The notes under the pieces are model-generated. The model did no database searches. It worked only from the letters and a program-made list of their open reading frames with translations, and was not told the DNA's origin. The position numbers were made by a program, and so were the translations under genes. From a virus, in IMG/VR virus record IMGVR_UViG_3300029266_000174, positions 1 through 30,167 of that record: a stretch of DNA of 30,167 nucleotides, one strand, 5' to 3'. Of this stretch, positions 1 through 6,801 are shown one piece after another (position 1 is the stretch's first letter; each line of letters starts with the position of its first letter).

Positions 1-141
1 AGAAAAAGTAGCACTCCCAGTAGGAAGCTACAAATTAGATGATGGGCAAGAGCTTGTTATTGAAGAAGCAGGAATTATTAAATCTATTGGAGAAGCTGTT
101 GAAGAAGCTCCAGAAGAAGCTCCTGTAGAAGAAGAAGTTGA
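1..141 (+). repeat. 141-bp terminal direct repeat, left copy (circular assembly overlap)
   Basis: Bases 1-141 are identical to 30027-30167. The repeat lies inside one continuous reading frame that makes sense only when the ends are joined. A length of exactly 141 matches a common maximum k-mer size of short-read assemblers, so it is probably the overlap left on a circular or circularly permuted molecule and not a biological terminal repeat. Confidence 0.95.
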
Positions 142-424
142 AGCGGCTAAAGAAGAAATGGCTTATGCAACTAAAGAAGACCTTGCAGAAGTTAAATCTA
201 TGATTGACGAAATCAAAGCAATGATTGAAAAGAAAGATGAATTATCAGTTGACGAGACTGTTGAAAATATTGTTAAGGAAGCTAAGGAAGAACTTTCAGA
301 AGTTGAAAAAGTAAACCATAACCCTGAAGCAAAAGCGGATAAAGCATTAAATCTTTATTCACAAAAACGTGGAACCACTACAATGGATAGAGTTCTAGCA
401 AAAATAAATAACATTAAAAAATAA
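1..424 (+). CDS. Scaffold-like head protein, 3' part (gene spans the contig junction)
   Basis: This is the C-terminal 140 residues of a protein whose start lies at 29872; codons run in frame from base 2, and the 141-base overlap joins the two parts into about 192 residues. The visible part has a highly acidic stretch rich in EEAPEEAPVEEE, then a Lys/Glu-rich helical, coiled-coil-like segment (EVKSMIDEIKAMIEKKDE) and a basic C-terminus. An acidic middle with a helical C-terminal half fits a scaffolding or capsid-associated protein. It sits directly before the decoration candidate and the major capsid protein and behind the head protease, the usual place for a scaffold. The function is inferred from position and composition. 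An internal ATG at 158 is in frame but is not the start. Confidence 0.7.
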   Translation, partial: EKVALPVGSYKLDDGQELVIEEAGIIKSIGEAVEEAPEEAPVEEEVEAAKEEMAYATKEDLAEVKSMIDEIKAMIEKKDELSVDETVENIVKEAKEELSEVEKVNHNPEAKADKALNLYSQKRGTTTMDRVLAKINNIKK

Positions 425-429
425 AAAAA

Positions 430-849
430 ATGTCTACAAAAATTACTACAAGTAATGATGTGTTAAGAGCTCGCTCAAAACAAATCACTTTAACAGATAC
501 TGGTAGCGTTTACGCTAATCAAGCTGGTTCAGAGTTTAACATTGCAACTGATGCAAAAATTATTTCACTTCCTTTAATTTCAGCTGAAAATTTAGGAATG
601 GAATTTACTTTTAGAAATTCAGGTGCTGATGGAAACAACATTATAACTATTTCTCCTGCCGCTACTGATGCAGTTGTTGGAACTATTGCAAACGCCGCTG
701 CTGATTCAGTTTCGGGTGGTGTTGCTGGAAAAGATATAATAAACACGAAAGCTACTGCAAACCTTGGTGACTTCATTAAACTTACCGCTTTATCTACTAC
801 AAAGTGGGTAATTAGTGCTGGAGTTGGAATCTGGGCTTCTCAATCTTAA
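430..849 (+). CDS. Putative head decoration or other small capsid protein
   Basis: A 139-residue protein rich in Thr, Ala, Asn, Ser and Gly with few charged residues, typical of a beta-rich virion component. It starts 5 bases after the scaffold-like gene and ends 26 bases before the major capsid protein, the place where many siphoviruses carry a decoration or cement protein. There is no signal peptide or membrane segment. The start follows an A-run with no Shine-Dalgarno sequence, as for most genes here. I recognise no family motif, so decoration is inferred from size, composition and position. A head fibre or another minor capsid component is equally possible. Confidence 0.5.
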   Translation: MSTKITTSNDVLRARSKQITLTDTGSVYANQAGSEFNIATDAKIISLPLISAENLGMEFTFRNSGADGNNIITISPAATDAVVGTIANAAADSVSGGVAGKDIINTKATANLGDFIKLTALSTTKWVISAGVGIWASQS

Positions 850-875
850 TAATTAATAAAATAAAATAAAAAACA

Positions 876-1802
876 ATGGCGACTACTAACAATTTAACAA
901 CCTCATATAGCGGACAATTTGCTGGACAGTACATTTCGGCTGCTCTTCTAAGTGGGTCAACTTTGGATAACGGTTTAATTACTGTTAAACCAAACATCAA
1001 ATTCAAAGAAGTATTAAAAAAAGTTGCAACTGATGGTCTTGTAAAAGATGCAAGCTGTGATTTTGATCCTACTTCTACTCTAACACTTACTGAAAGAACT
1101 CTTCAACCAGATTTTCAGCAAGTAAATTTACAATTATGTAAATCTGATTTTCATTCGGATTGGGAAGCTGAAAGTATGGGCTACTCTGCCTTTGATTCTT
1201 TACCTCCGACATTTGCGGATTTCTTAATTGGACACGTTGCTGCTAAAGTAGCACAAAGAACTGAGCAGTCTATCTGGAATGGAGCAGCTGCACAGAATGG
1301 ACAATTTGCAGGTTTTACAGAGCTTATGTTAGCTGATGCTACAGTAACAGACGTAGGTGGTGGAGCAGCGGTAACAGCAGCAAATGTAATTGCGAAAATG
1401 GGATTAGTTATTGACAAAATTAATTCTTCTATCTATACTTCAGAAGATATGTTTCTCTATGTTTCTCAGAATGTAGCTAGAGCATACGTAAGAGCTCTAG
1501 GTGGTTTTCAAGCGACAATAGGTGCAGCTGGTTTAGATAACAAGGGAACACAATGGTACAACGGTGGAGGTCTATCTTTTGATGGTATTAAAATCGCAGT
1601 AGCAAACGGATTATCTGATAATAAAATGGTTGCAGCTGAAAAAAGCAATTTATATTTCGGGACTGGTCTCTTATCTGACCAAAATGAAGTAAAAGTAATC
1701 GATATGGCTGACATTGACGGAAGTCAAAATGTAAGAGTTGTAATGAGATTTTCAGCAGCAGTCAACTTCGGAATTGGTTCTGACATTGTACTCTACTCTT
1801 AA
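876..1802 (+). CDS. Major capsid protein (HK97-fold type inferred)
   Basis: A 308-residue protein with the look of a major capsid protein: mixed alpha/beta, no membrane segment, an Ala/Gly-rich centre (AAAQNGQFAGFTE, then GGGAAVTAANVIAKMG) and a C-terminal beta-rich region ending FGIGSDIVLYS. It lies after protease, scaffold and decoration candidates and is followed at once by a strong terminator (1822-1857), as expected for the most abundant transcript. Length is typical for HK97-fold capsid proteins of small siphoviruses. Fold assignment is from context and general resemblance to capsid proteins of marine Bacteroidota phages. The start ATGGCG follows an A-rich leader. Confidence 0.8.
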   Translation: MATTNNLTTSYSGQFAGQYISAALLSGSTLDNGLITVKPNIKFKEVLKKVATDGLVKDASCDFDPTSTLTLTERTLQPDFQQVNLQLCKSDFHSDWEAESMGYSAFDSLPPTFADFLIGHVAAKVAQRTEQSIWNGAAAQNGQFAGFTELMLADATVTDVGGGAAVTAANVIAKMGLVIDKINSSIYTSEDMFLYVSQNVARAYVRALGGFQATIGAAGLDNKGTQWYNGGGLSFDGIKIAVANGLSDNKMVAAEKSNLYFGTGLLSDQNEVKVIDMADIDGSQNVRVVMRFSAAVNFGIGSDIVLYS

Positions 1803-1821
1803 TAAATAAATTTAAATAATC

Positions 1822-1857
1822 AAAAAGGGTAGGTGGGATAACTGCCTACCCTTTTTT
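1822..1857 (+). terminator. Intrinsic terminator after the major capsid gene
   Basis: The arms AAAAAGGGTAGG (1822-1833) and CCTACCCTTTTT (1845-1856) form a 12-bp stem around a short loop, ending in a run of six T. The A-rich 5' arm makes the hairpin bidirectional in form. No promoter is visible between it and the next gene at 1872, so the tail tube candidate probably depends on read-through. Confidence 0.85.
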
Positions 1858-1871
1858 AATACAAAAAACAG

Positions 1872-2462
1872 ATGGCTTGTGATTTAACAAAAGGGCGAAA
1901 AGTTCCCTGCAAAGACGTTGTGGGAGGATTAAAAAATATTTATTTTCTAGATTTTGGTTCATTAGGTACAGTTACCTTAACCAATGACGAAATAACTAAT
2001 TTAACAGGTACTACGATAGGCGGTTCTGCAAATTCTTTAACAGCTTACAAATATGAATTAAAAGGAAATAGTAGCTTTGAACAAGCTATTACAAGTTCAC
2101 GTGAAAACGGAACTACTTACTTTGAACAAACTTTAAATTTAACGTTTAAAAAATTGAGCAAAGAAGATAATAAAGAGGTTAAACTTCTTGCGTATGGCAG
2201 GCCTCATATTGCTATAGAGGATTATAATGGAAATGTGTTTATGATGGGGACAGAGCACGGAGCAGATTGTAACGGTGGAACAATAGTTACCGGAGCTGCG
2301 ATGGCAGACCTCTCGGGATATACTTTAACATTCTCTGCTTCTGAATTATCACCTGCTAACTTTATGGATTCAGATACTAAGGACGTTGACTTTCCGTTTA
2401 GTGTTGCAGATTACGCTGGACTGGATGGTACTGTTTTAATTACACTAGGTACTAATTCATAA
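1872..2462 (+). CDS. Putative major tail tube protein
   Basis: A 196-residue, beta-rich protein with few helices predicted by eye. It opens MACDLTKGRKVPCKDVVGG, an opening I associate with tail tube proteins of flavobacterial phages. It contains two central beta-hairpin-like stretches (TAYKYELKGNSSFEQ and EQTLNLTFKKLS) and an Asp-rich C-terminal part. Size is in the usual range for siphovirus tail tube proteins. It lies alone between two terminators (1822-1857 and 2485-2508), separated from the rest of the tail module, which starts at 20458. No other gene in the window is a better tube candidate. The assignment is inference from size, composition and elimination. Confidence 0.55.
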   Translation: MACDLTKGRKVPCKDVVGGLKNIYFLDFGSLGTVTLTNDEITNLTGTTIGGSANSLTAYKYELKGNSSFEQAITSSRENGTTYFEQTLNLTFKKLSKEDNKEVKLLAYGRPHIAIEDYNGNVFMMGTEHGADCNGGTIVTGAAMADLSGYTLTFSASELSPANFMDSDTKDVDFPFSVADYAGLDGTVLITLGTNS

Positions 2463-2484
2463 TTAATATTTACTAAAAATTAAA

Positions 2485-2508
2485 GGGGGCTTAATTGCCC
2501 CTTTTTTT
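2485..2508 (+). terminator. Terminator shared by convergent genes
   Basis: GGGGGC (2485-2490) pairs with GCCCC (2497-2501) around a 6-base loop, with A residues before and seven T after (2502-2508). It lies between the stop of the tail tube candidate and the stop of the oppositely oriented GIY-YIG gene (2510), so it can end transcription from both sides. Confidence 0.8.
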
Positions 2509-2509
2509 A

Positions 2510-2911
2510 TTAACGCCCATTATAATATCCTAAGTATCCTTTGGAATGATATTCAGCTTCTAGAGCTTTAGCTTCCTCTCTTGTCTTGTATTTACCTATA
2601 ATTTGTACATTAGAAACATCTCTGCCGTTTTCACTCTTGTGGACTCCAAGCCTAGAATATAAGCAGTTGGTCTGCCCCACGTAATTTTCATTAACTAAAA
2701 GATATACAGTAAATAAGCCATCTTTTTTAGATTCGTTAAAAGTTTTATCAATAGCATCTTTCCTTTCTTTATTAGCTTCCTGCCAAACTCTCATTTGAGC
2801 CAAGCGTTTTTCTTTGTTCTTTTCGTAGCACTTTTTATTAGCAGCAGCTTTCTTTTCTTTATTATCTAAATAGTACTTTTTGTAATATTCTTTTGTTTCT
2901 TCTTTTGTCAT
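2510..2911 (-). CDS. GIY-YIG endonuclease, homing-type, the only minus-strand gene
   Basis: 133 residues from the ATG at 2911; an upstream in-frame ATG at 3043 would run back into the next gene and its promoter. The C-terminal half carries the GIY-YIG nuclease signature: TVY at 68-70 and YVG at 77-79, then Arg87, His91 and a late Glu (about 117-120). The N-terminal half is a basic helix with three NKEK/NKER motifs at residues 17, 32 and 47, exactly 15 apart, probably a DNA-binding repeat. The gene faces all its neighbours, has its own host-type promoter (2926-2956) and sits between capsid/tail and portal genes, which fits a free-standing homing endonuclease. Its target is unknown. Confidence 0.85.
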   Translation of the reverse strand: MTKEETKEYYKKYYLDNKEKKAAANKKCYEKNKEKRLAQMRVWQEANKERKDAIDKTFNESKKDGLFTVYLLVNENYVGQTNCLYSRLGVHKSENGRDVSNVQIIGKYKTREEAKALEAEYHSKGYLGYYNGR

Positions 2912-2925
2912 AATATCTGTTTTTA

Positions 2926-2956
2926 CAAATATATAAAACTTTTTTAAATTAACAAA
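2926..2956 (-). promoter_or_regulatory. Host-type (Bacteroidota) promoter for the GIY-YIG gene
   Basis: On the minus strand TTTG (2956-2953) is followed by exactly 19 bases and TATATTTG (2933-2926), a full match to the Bacteroidota housekeeping pattern TTTG-N19-TAnnTTTG. It lies 15 bases upstream of the ATG at 2911. Its -33 box is the reverse complement of part of the plus-strand late motif at 2951-2956, so the two promoters overlap. Confidence 0.75.
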
Positions 2957-2981
2957 ATAGGTAAAAAAGTATTGTATATAT
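2951..2981 (+). promoter_or_regulatory. Phage late promoter motif, copy A (portal operon)
   Basis: AACAAA at 2951-2956, 14 bases, then ATTGT at 2971-2975 and an A/T run leading directly into ATG at 2982. The arrangement is shared at identical spacing with 18285, 20427, 28543 and 29841. If ATTGT is the -10 region, the expected transcription start falls at or next to the A of the start codon. Confidence 0.7.
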
Positions 2982-3338
2982 ATGATAATACTACAAAGCT
3001 CTACAAATGCACAAACTTTTAGTTTTATTCCTAGAGAATACACCCAAGGGACTACATATTCTATTAAAATAAAAGATGAAAGTTCAAACTCAGAGGCTTT
3101 TACAGCTACAACTACAACATTTACAGCTGTAGATTATTATTATCAATATAGTGCTTCTTTTGTTTTAAACAGTAAAACACTAAAACAAAATACAATGTAT
3201 ATGTTAGAAATTAAAGATGGAAATAATGTTGTTTTTAAAGACAAAGTATTCTGCACAAATCAAAACGTTACAACTTATAGTGTAAATAATTCTGCTTATA
3301 CAAGCAACACAATAGCTAATGACTTTATAGTATTATAA
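2982..3338 (+). CDS. Small beta-rich protein at the head of the portal operon
   Basis: 118 residues, Thr/Ser/Asn/Tyr-rich, with alternating hydrophobic and polar residues that suggest an immunoglobulin-like or other beta sandwich (for example TYSIKIKDESS and MYMLEIKDGNNVVFKDKVF). No signal peptide or catalytic motif is visible. The stop overlaps the portal start by one base (TAATG), so the two are translationally coupled. It begins directly after late motif A with no leader. The position before the portal suggests a virion protein or an assembly factor, but I do not recognise the family. Confidence 0.6.
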   Translation: MIILQSSTNAQTFSFIPREYTQGTTYSIKIKDESSNSEAFTATTTTFTAVDYYYQYSASFVLNSKTLKQNTMYMLEIKDGNNVVFKDKVFCTNQNVTTYSVNNSAYTSNTIANDFIVL

Positions 3339-5092
3339 TGGCAAGAAATAACAACAAAAAAGACGGAGGTCTACACATAGTAAATTTATCTACCTATAAC
3401 AGACCTGAAATATCTGAGGACAAGAGAAAAGAATGGGTCGCTTATGGATCTGATAATAATTACTATCAATATTTAATTGAACTTTTTACTAATAGTGCAA
3501 CTAATAACGCTATTATTGGAGGGGTTTCTTCAATGATATATGGCAAAGGATTAGACGCTTTAGATAGTTCTACTAAGACAGAAGAATATGCAGCAATGAG
3601 GTCTATATTTTCTAACGATTCATTAAGAAAAGTTTCTTTAGATTTAAAATTATTAGGAGAAGCAAGCTTTCAAGTTACTTATAAAGATAAAAAAGTATAT
3701 AAAGCAGAGCATTTCCCACGTCAAACTCTACGAGCAGAGAAATGTAATGATGAAGGAAAAATTGAAGCTTACTATTATTCTCCAGACTGGGCAAATATTA
3801 AACCATCTGACAAGCCTAAAAGAATTGCATACTTTGGATATGGAAATGGAACTGAGCCAGAAATAAAAATAGCTAAAAGATACATTTCAGGATATGATTA
3901 TTATTGTCCTGTAGATTATCAAGGGGGTCTAGCTTATGCAGAACTAGAATCAGAAGTAAGTGATTACCTTATAAACGATGTACAAAATGGCTTCAGCGGA
4001 ACAAAAGTTGTAAACTTTAACAACGGAATCCCAGACCAAGACCAACAGCTAAGTATTAAGAACGATGTAATGCGTAAGCTTACAGGTTCACGAGGAGAAA
4101 AGGTTATTATAGCATTTAACAACAATGCCGAAAGCAAGACTACAATAGATGACGTTCCTTTAAATGATGCTCCTGCTCATTATGAGTATTTATCTACGGA
4201 ATGTTCTAATAAGTTAATGGTTGCTCATAGAATTACGTCTCCTTTACTTTTAGGAATAAGAACAGGTAACAATGGACTTGGAAATAATGCTGATGAAATC
4301 AAGACAGCATCCTTGTTATTTAACAACGTTACTATAAGACCGTATCAAGATCTTTTAATAGACTGTATTGACGATATATTAGCTTTTAATAGTATATCAT
4401 TAAAATTATATTTTAAGACCTTACAGCCGCTTGAATTCATTGATACAGATAACGCAATAACAGACGAAGCAAGAGAAGAAGAAACTGGAGTAAAACTTTC
4501 TAAGGAAGAATCTTTTAACGATGATGAAGCTTTTGATTTATTGAATGAATTAGGAGAAGAAGAAAACCTTGACGAATGGGAATTAGTAGATAAGCGTGAA
4601 GTAGATTATGAGCAAGAAGAAGCATTAGATAAAATGATAGGTTTAGCTTCAACAGGTTCTGCAAGACCAAACGCTAAAAGTGAACAAGATGGAGAATCAG
4701 ATGGATTTAGGTTTAAGGTTCGTTATCAATATGCACCTTTAAGAACTTCTGCAAATAGCAGGGACTTTTGTAAAAAAATGGTTAGTGCTGCGAAAATATA
4801 TAGAAAAGAAGATATTTTGCAAATGGGACAGCAACCTGTCAATAAAGGATGGGGTCCAAAGGGCGATACAGCAACCTATTCCATCTGGGAGTTTAAAGGC
4901 GGTGGAAGCTGCCATCATTTTTGGATGCGTAAAACCTATATGGCTAAAGGAGTTACTCCAGATGCTAAAAATCCTAATGCAGAAGTAAGCGTAAATAAAG
5001 CAAAGAAAGAAGGATTTACTCCTAAAAAAAACGAATCAAACGTGGCTAAACGACCAACGGATATGCCTAAAAAAGGTTTTGTAAATAAATAA
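3338..5092 (+). CDS. Portal protein with an additional C-terminal domain
   Basis: 584 residues. The N-terminal ~370 look like an HK97-type portal: an early WVAYGSDNNYYQYLIELF segment, NSATNNAIIGGVSSMIYGKGL, a clip/stem-like central part, and a region at about 280-350 where gp6/portal-like proteins carry long helices (CSNKLMVAHRITSPLLLGI). After a very acidic linker (about 375-440) comes a second domain at about 455-545 with FRFKVRYQYAPLRTS, DFCKKMVSAAKIYRKEDI and GGGSCHHFWMRKTYM, which I associate with portal C-termini in Bacteroidota phages. The tail is basic. Location beside the connector and under a late promoter supports the role. What the second domain does is unknown. Confidence 0.8.
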   Translation: MARNNNKKDGGLHIVNLSTYNRPEISEDKRKEWVAYGSDNNYYQYLIELFTNSATNNAIIGGVSSMIYGKGLDALDSSTKTEEYAAMRSIFSNDSLRKVSLDLKLLGEASFQVTYKDKKVYKAEHFPRQTLRAEKCNDEGKIEAYYYSPDWANIKPSDKPKRIAYFGYGNGTEPEIKIAKRYISGYDYYCPVDYQGGLAYAELESEVSDYLINDVQNGFSGTKVVNFNNGIPDQDQQLSIKNDVMRKLTGSRGEKVIIAFNNNAESKTTIDDVPLNDAPAHYEYLSTECSNKLMVAHRITSPLLLGIRTGNNGLGNNADEIKTASLLFNNVTIRPYQDLLIDCIDDILAFNSISLKLYFKTLQPLEFIDTDNAITDEAREEETGVKLSKEESFNDDEAFDLLNELGEEENLDEWELVDKREVDYEQEEALDKMIGLASTGSARPNAKSEQDGESDGFRFKVRYQYAPLRTSANSRDFCKKMVSAAKIYRKEDILQMGQQPVNKGWGPKGDTATYSIWEFKGGGSCHHFWMRKTYMAKGVTPDAKNPNAEVSVNKAKKEGFTPKKNESNVAKRPTDMPKKGFVNK

Positions 5093-5095
5093 GAA

Positions 5096-5596
5096 ATGGC
5101 AGAAGCATTATTAATAGGAAGAGCAGACGTAGTGAAATTTACTGCAATGAACGGAAATGTAGACACGGACAAATTTATTCAGTACATTAAAATTGCTCAA
5201 GATATACATATACAGAATTATTTAGGGACAGACCTATTTAAAAAAATACAGGTTTTAATAATTGCTGGGCAATTAGCGAACAACTATTTAAACCTTGTAA
5301 ACGTACACATAAAACCTATGCTGATACATTGGGCTATGGTTGAGTATTTACCCTTTGCAGCTTATACAATCGCTAATAAAGGAGTATTTAAGCATTCTAG
5401 TGAAAACGCTGAAAATGTAAGTAAGGAAGAAGTAGATTTTTTAATTGAGAAAGAAAGGGATTTAGCCCAATATTATACTGATAGGTTTATTTCTTATATG
5501 ACTTTTAATAATAGTTTATTTCCAGAATATAATTCAAATAGTAATGATGATATAAATCCTTCTTATGATTCAAATTTTTCTGGATGGGTATTATAA
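5096..5596 (+). CDS. Putative head-tail connector (gp6-like)
   Basis: 166 residues, largely helical, starting three bases after the portal stop. A segment AQDIHIQNYLGTDLFKKIQ followed by a second helical block (HIKPMLIHWAMVEYLPFAAY) resembles head-tail connector/adaptor proteins of the gp6 type seen in Bacteroidota phages. The C-terminus is a low-complexity Asn/Ser/Asp-rich tail. Position directly after the portal is where connector proteins are normally found. Assignment is by resemblance and synteny only. Confidence 0.6.
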   Translation: MAEALLIGRADVVKFTAMNGNVDTDKFIQYIKIAQDIHIQNYLGTDLFKKIQVLIIAGQLANNYLNLVNVHIKPMLIHWAMVEYLPFAAYTIANKGVFKHSSENAENVSKEEVDFLIEKERDLAQYYTDRFISYMTFNNSLFPEYNSNSNDDINPSYDSNFSGWVL

Positions 5597-5715
5597 AAAG
5601 AAAAAAAGTAGGAAGCTACAAACCAAAACAAGATAACGTTATTAAATTAACTAAATATCTTAAAAATATAAATAACAAAATTGCTAAAAAGGTGTTGTAT
5701 AGATATGGCGAATAA
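5584..5715 (+). CDS. Small basic protein
   Basis: 43 residues from ATG 5584, overlapping the end of the connector gene by 13 bases in another frame and ending 11 bases into the next small gene. It is strongly basic (MGIIKRKKVGSYKP, then KNINNKIAKKVLYRYGE), with no cysteine or membrane segment. Overlaps at both ends leave no free sequence between 5096 and 5979, which argues for a real gene. The stretch coding VGSYK shares 16 nucleotides with the scaffold-like gene near base 14. Function unknown. Confidence 0.55.
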   Translation: MGIIKRKKVGSYKPKQDNVIKLTKYLKNINNKIAKKVLYRYGE

Positions 5716-5812
5716 TATTAACTGGGGTGAGTCTTATTGTTGTTCTTGGTGGGGAGATATTCTTAATCAAGAAACTATAAATATTGATTCAAAACCTGAA
5801 AATTTAAATTAA
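5705..5812 (+). CDS. Small Trp/Cys-containing protein (SWWG motif)
   Basis: 35 residues from ATG 5705, with INWGESYCCSWWGDI near the N-terminus and a polar C-terminus. The next gene carries the same SWWGN/D motif (PLSWWGNVNEANGW), so the pair looks like small paralogues. The stop shares a base with the next ATG (TAATG), indicating coupled translation. It lies between connector and fibre genes and is probably a small virion or tail protein. No family function is known to me. Confidence 0.55.
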   Translation: MANNINWGESYCCSWWGDILNQETINIDSKPENLN

Positions 5813-5979
5813 TGGGTTTCGGTTCAATTTATCCATTAAGTTGGTGGGGCAATGTAAACGAAGCAAATGGCTGGGGCATAGTTTACCCTTTTGATGCAGA
5901 TGGTTCTTTACTTACAGTAGACGCAACATTAATACTAGCAGATACAACACAATATAAAGCAGATGCAACAGAATACTAA
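5812..5979 (+). CDS. Small structural protein, SWWG family
   Basis: 55 residues: MGFGSIYPLSWWGNVNEANG then WGIVYPFDADG and a C-terminal part with the repeated ADxTxY/ADATEY pattern (VDATLILADTTQYKADATEY). It resembles short proteins I associate with flavobacterial and marine phages, next to tail-fibre genes. It overlaps the preceding gene by one base and lies 11 bases before the fibre gene. Role unknown, probably a minor tail or fibre-associated component. Confidence 0.6.
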   Translation: MGFGSIYPLSWWGNVNEANGWGIVYPFDADGSLLTVDATLILADTTQYKADATEY

Positions 5980-5990
5980 AATAAAATAAA

Positions 5991-6791
5991 ATGGCTAAAC
6001 AAACGGTAAATATTGGTACAATAGCAAACGATGGTACAGGCGACCAGTTACGGGATGCCTTTGATAAACTCAATGATAATTGCGATGAAATTTATGGCAA
6101 TAATTTTGTAACTGAATTAATGCTTAACGACAACATTGTTGGAGCAGCTGAATTGAAAGTAACAGGTAATGGAACTGATGGTCAGATTTTAAAAACTGAT
6201 GGTGACGGCACATTTTCTTGGATTAATAATGATGTAGGAGATATTACTGGAGTTACTGCCGGAACGGGTTTAACTGGAGGAGGAGATGCTGGCGCAGTAA
6301 CATTAAATGTTATCGGTGGAACTGGTATAACTGCAAACGCTAATGATGTAGCAATCACATCTGGAGGCGTTGGAACTACTCAATTAGCGGGAAGCTCTGT
6401 CACGACCGCCAAAATAAATAATGATTCTATCACTCACGACAAACTAGCTGCACGTTTTACGGCTGAAGTTGCTATAAGTACAAGAACAGGAACAGTCAAT
6501 TATGACTGTGCAACTGCTTCATCATTTAAATTAAGTGGAGATTTAACTGGAGCTTATACTATAAACTTAACTAATTACAAAAAAGGTCAAGTAATAACAA
6601 TCTATCCTTTAAAAGCTCAATCGGTCACCTTAACGGCTGGGACAGGAACAGAAGTTTTCAATAAACTTAGTGCTGTTGATTACGACAATACAGTATCTAG
6701 TATTTTACAAATTGAGTGTGTTGATGACCAAGACGCAAACCCAGTATTTTTCTATTCAGTTGCAACTTTTGCAGCAGATTCTACAATTTAA
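5991..6791 (+). CDS. Tail fibre-like structural protein
   Basis: 266 residues. The N-terminus MAKQTVNIGTIANDGTGDQ followed by a DAFDKLNDNCDEIY segment is a common opening of marine phage virion proteins. A Gly/Thr-rich beta-repeat middle follows (GVTAGTGLTGGGDAGAVTL and GTGITANANDVAI), then a TTAKINNDSITHDKLA spacer typical of phage fibres, and a beta-rich C-terminal domain (about 150-266). The Gly/Thr repeats fit a trimeric fibre. It is followed by the glycine-rich adhesin, so the two may form one receptor-binding apparatus. Function is inferred from repeats and position. Confidence 0.7.
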   Translation: MAKQTVNIGTIANDGTGDQLRDAFDKLNDNCDEIYGNNFVTELMLNDNIVGAAELKVTGNGTDGQILKTDGDGTFSWINNDVGDITGVTAGTGLTGGGDAGAVTLNVIGGTGITANANDVAITSGGVGTTQLAGSSVTTAKINNDSITHDKLAARFTAEVAISTRTGTVNYDCATASSFKLSGDLTGAYTINLTNYKKGQVITIYPLKAQSVTLTAGTGTEVFNKLSAVDYDNTVSSILQIECVDDQDANPVFFYSVATFAADSTI

Positions 6792-6801
6792 AAATTAAAA
6801 T

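Noticed and set aside
519-1714. Minus-strand frames opposite the decoration candidate and capsid genes
   Set aside because: Shadows of well-supported plus-strand genes; no promoter or leader, unlikely protein composition.
2912-3043. Longer start for the GIY-YIG protein (ATG at 3043)
   Set aside because: The extension crosses the host-type promoter and the start of the opposite gene; the ATG at 2911 lies 15 bases after the -7 box.
4785-4988. 67-residue plus-strand frame inside the portal gene
   Set aside because: Lies entirely inside the portal C-terminal domain, with no coupling and no protein-like features.
14-5622. 16-base identity AGTAGGAAGCTACAAA at about 14-29 and 5607-5622
   Set aside because: Both code VGSYK in unrelated small genes; a single short match with the same codons is probably chance.
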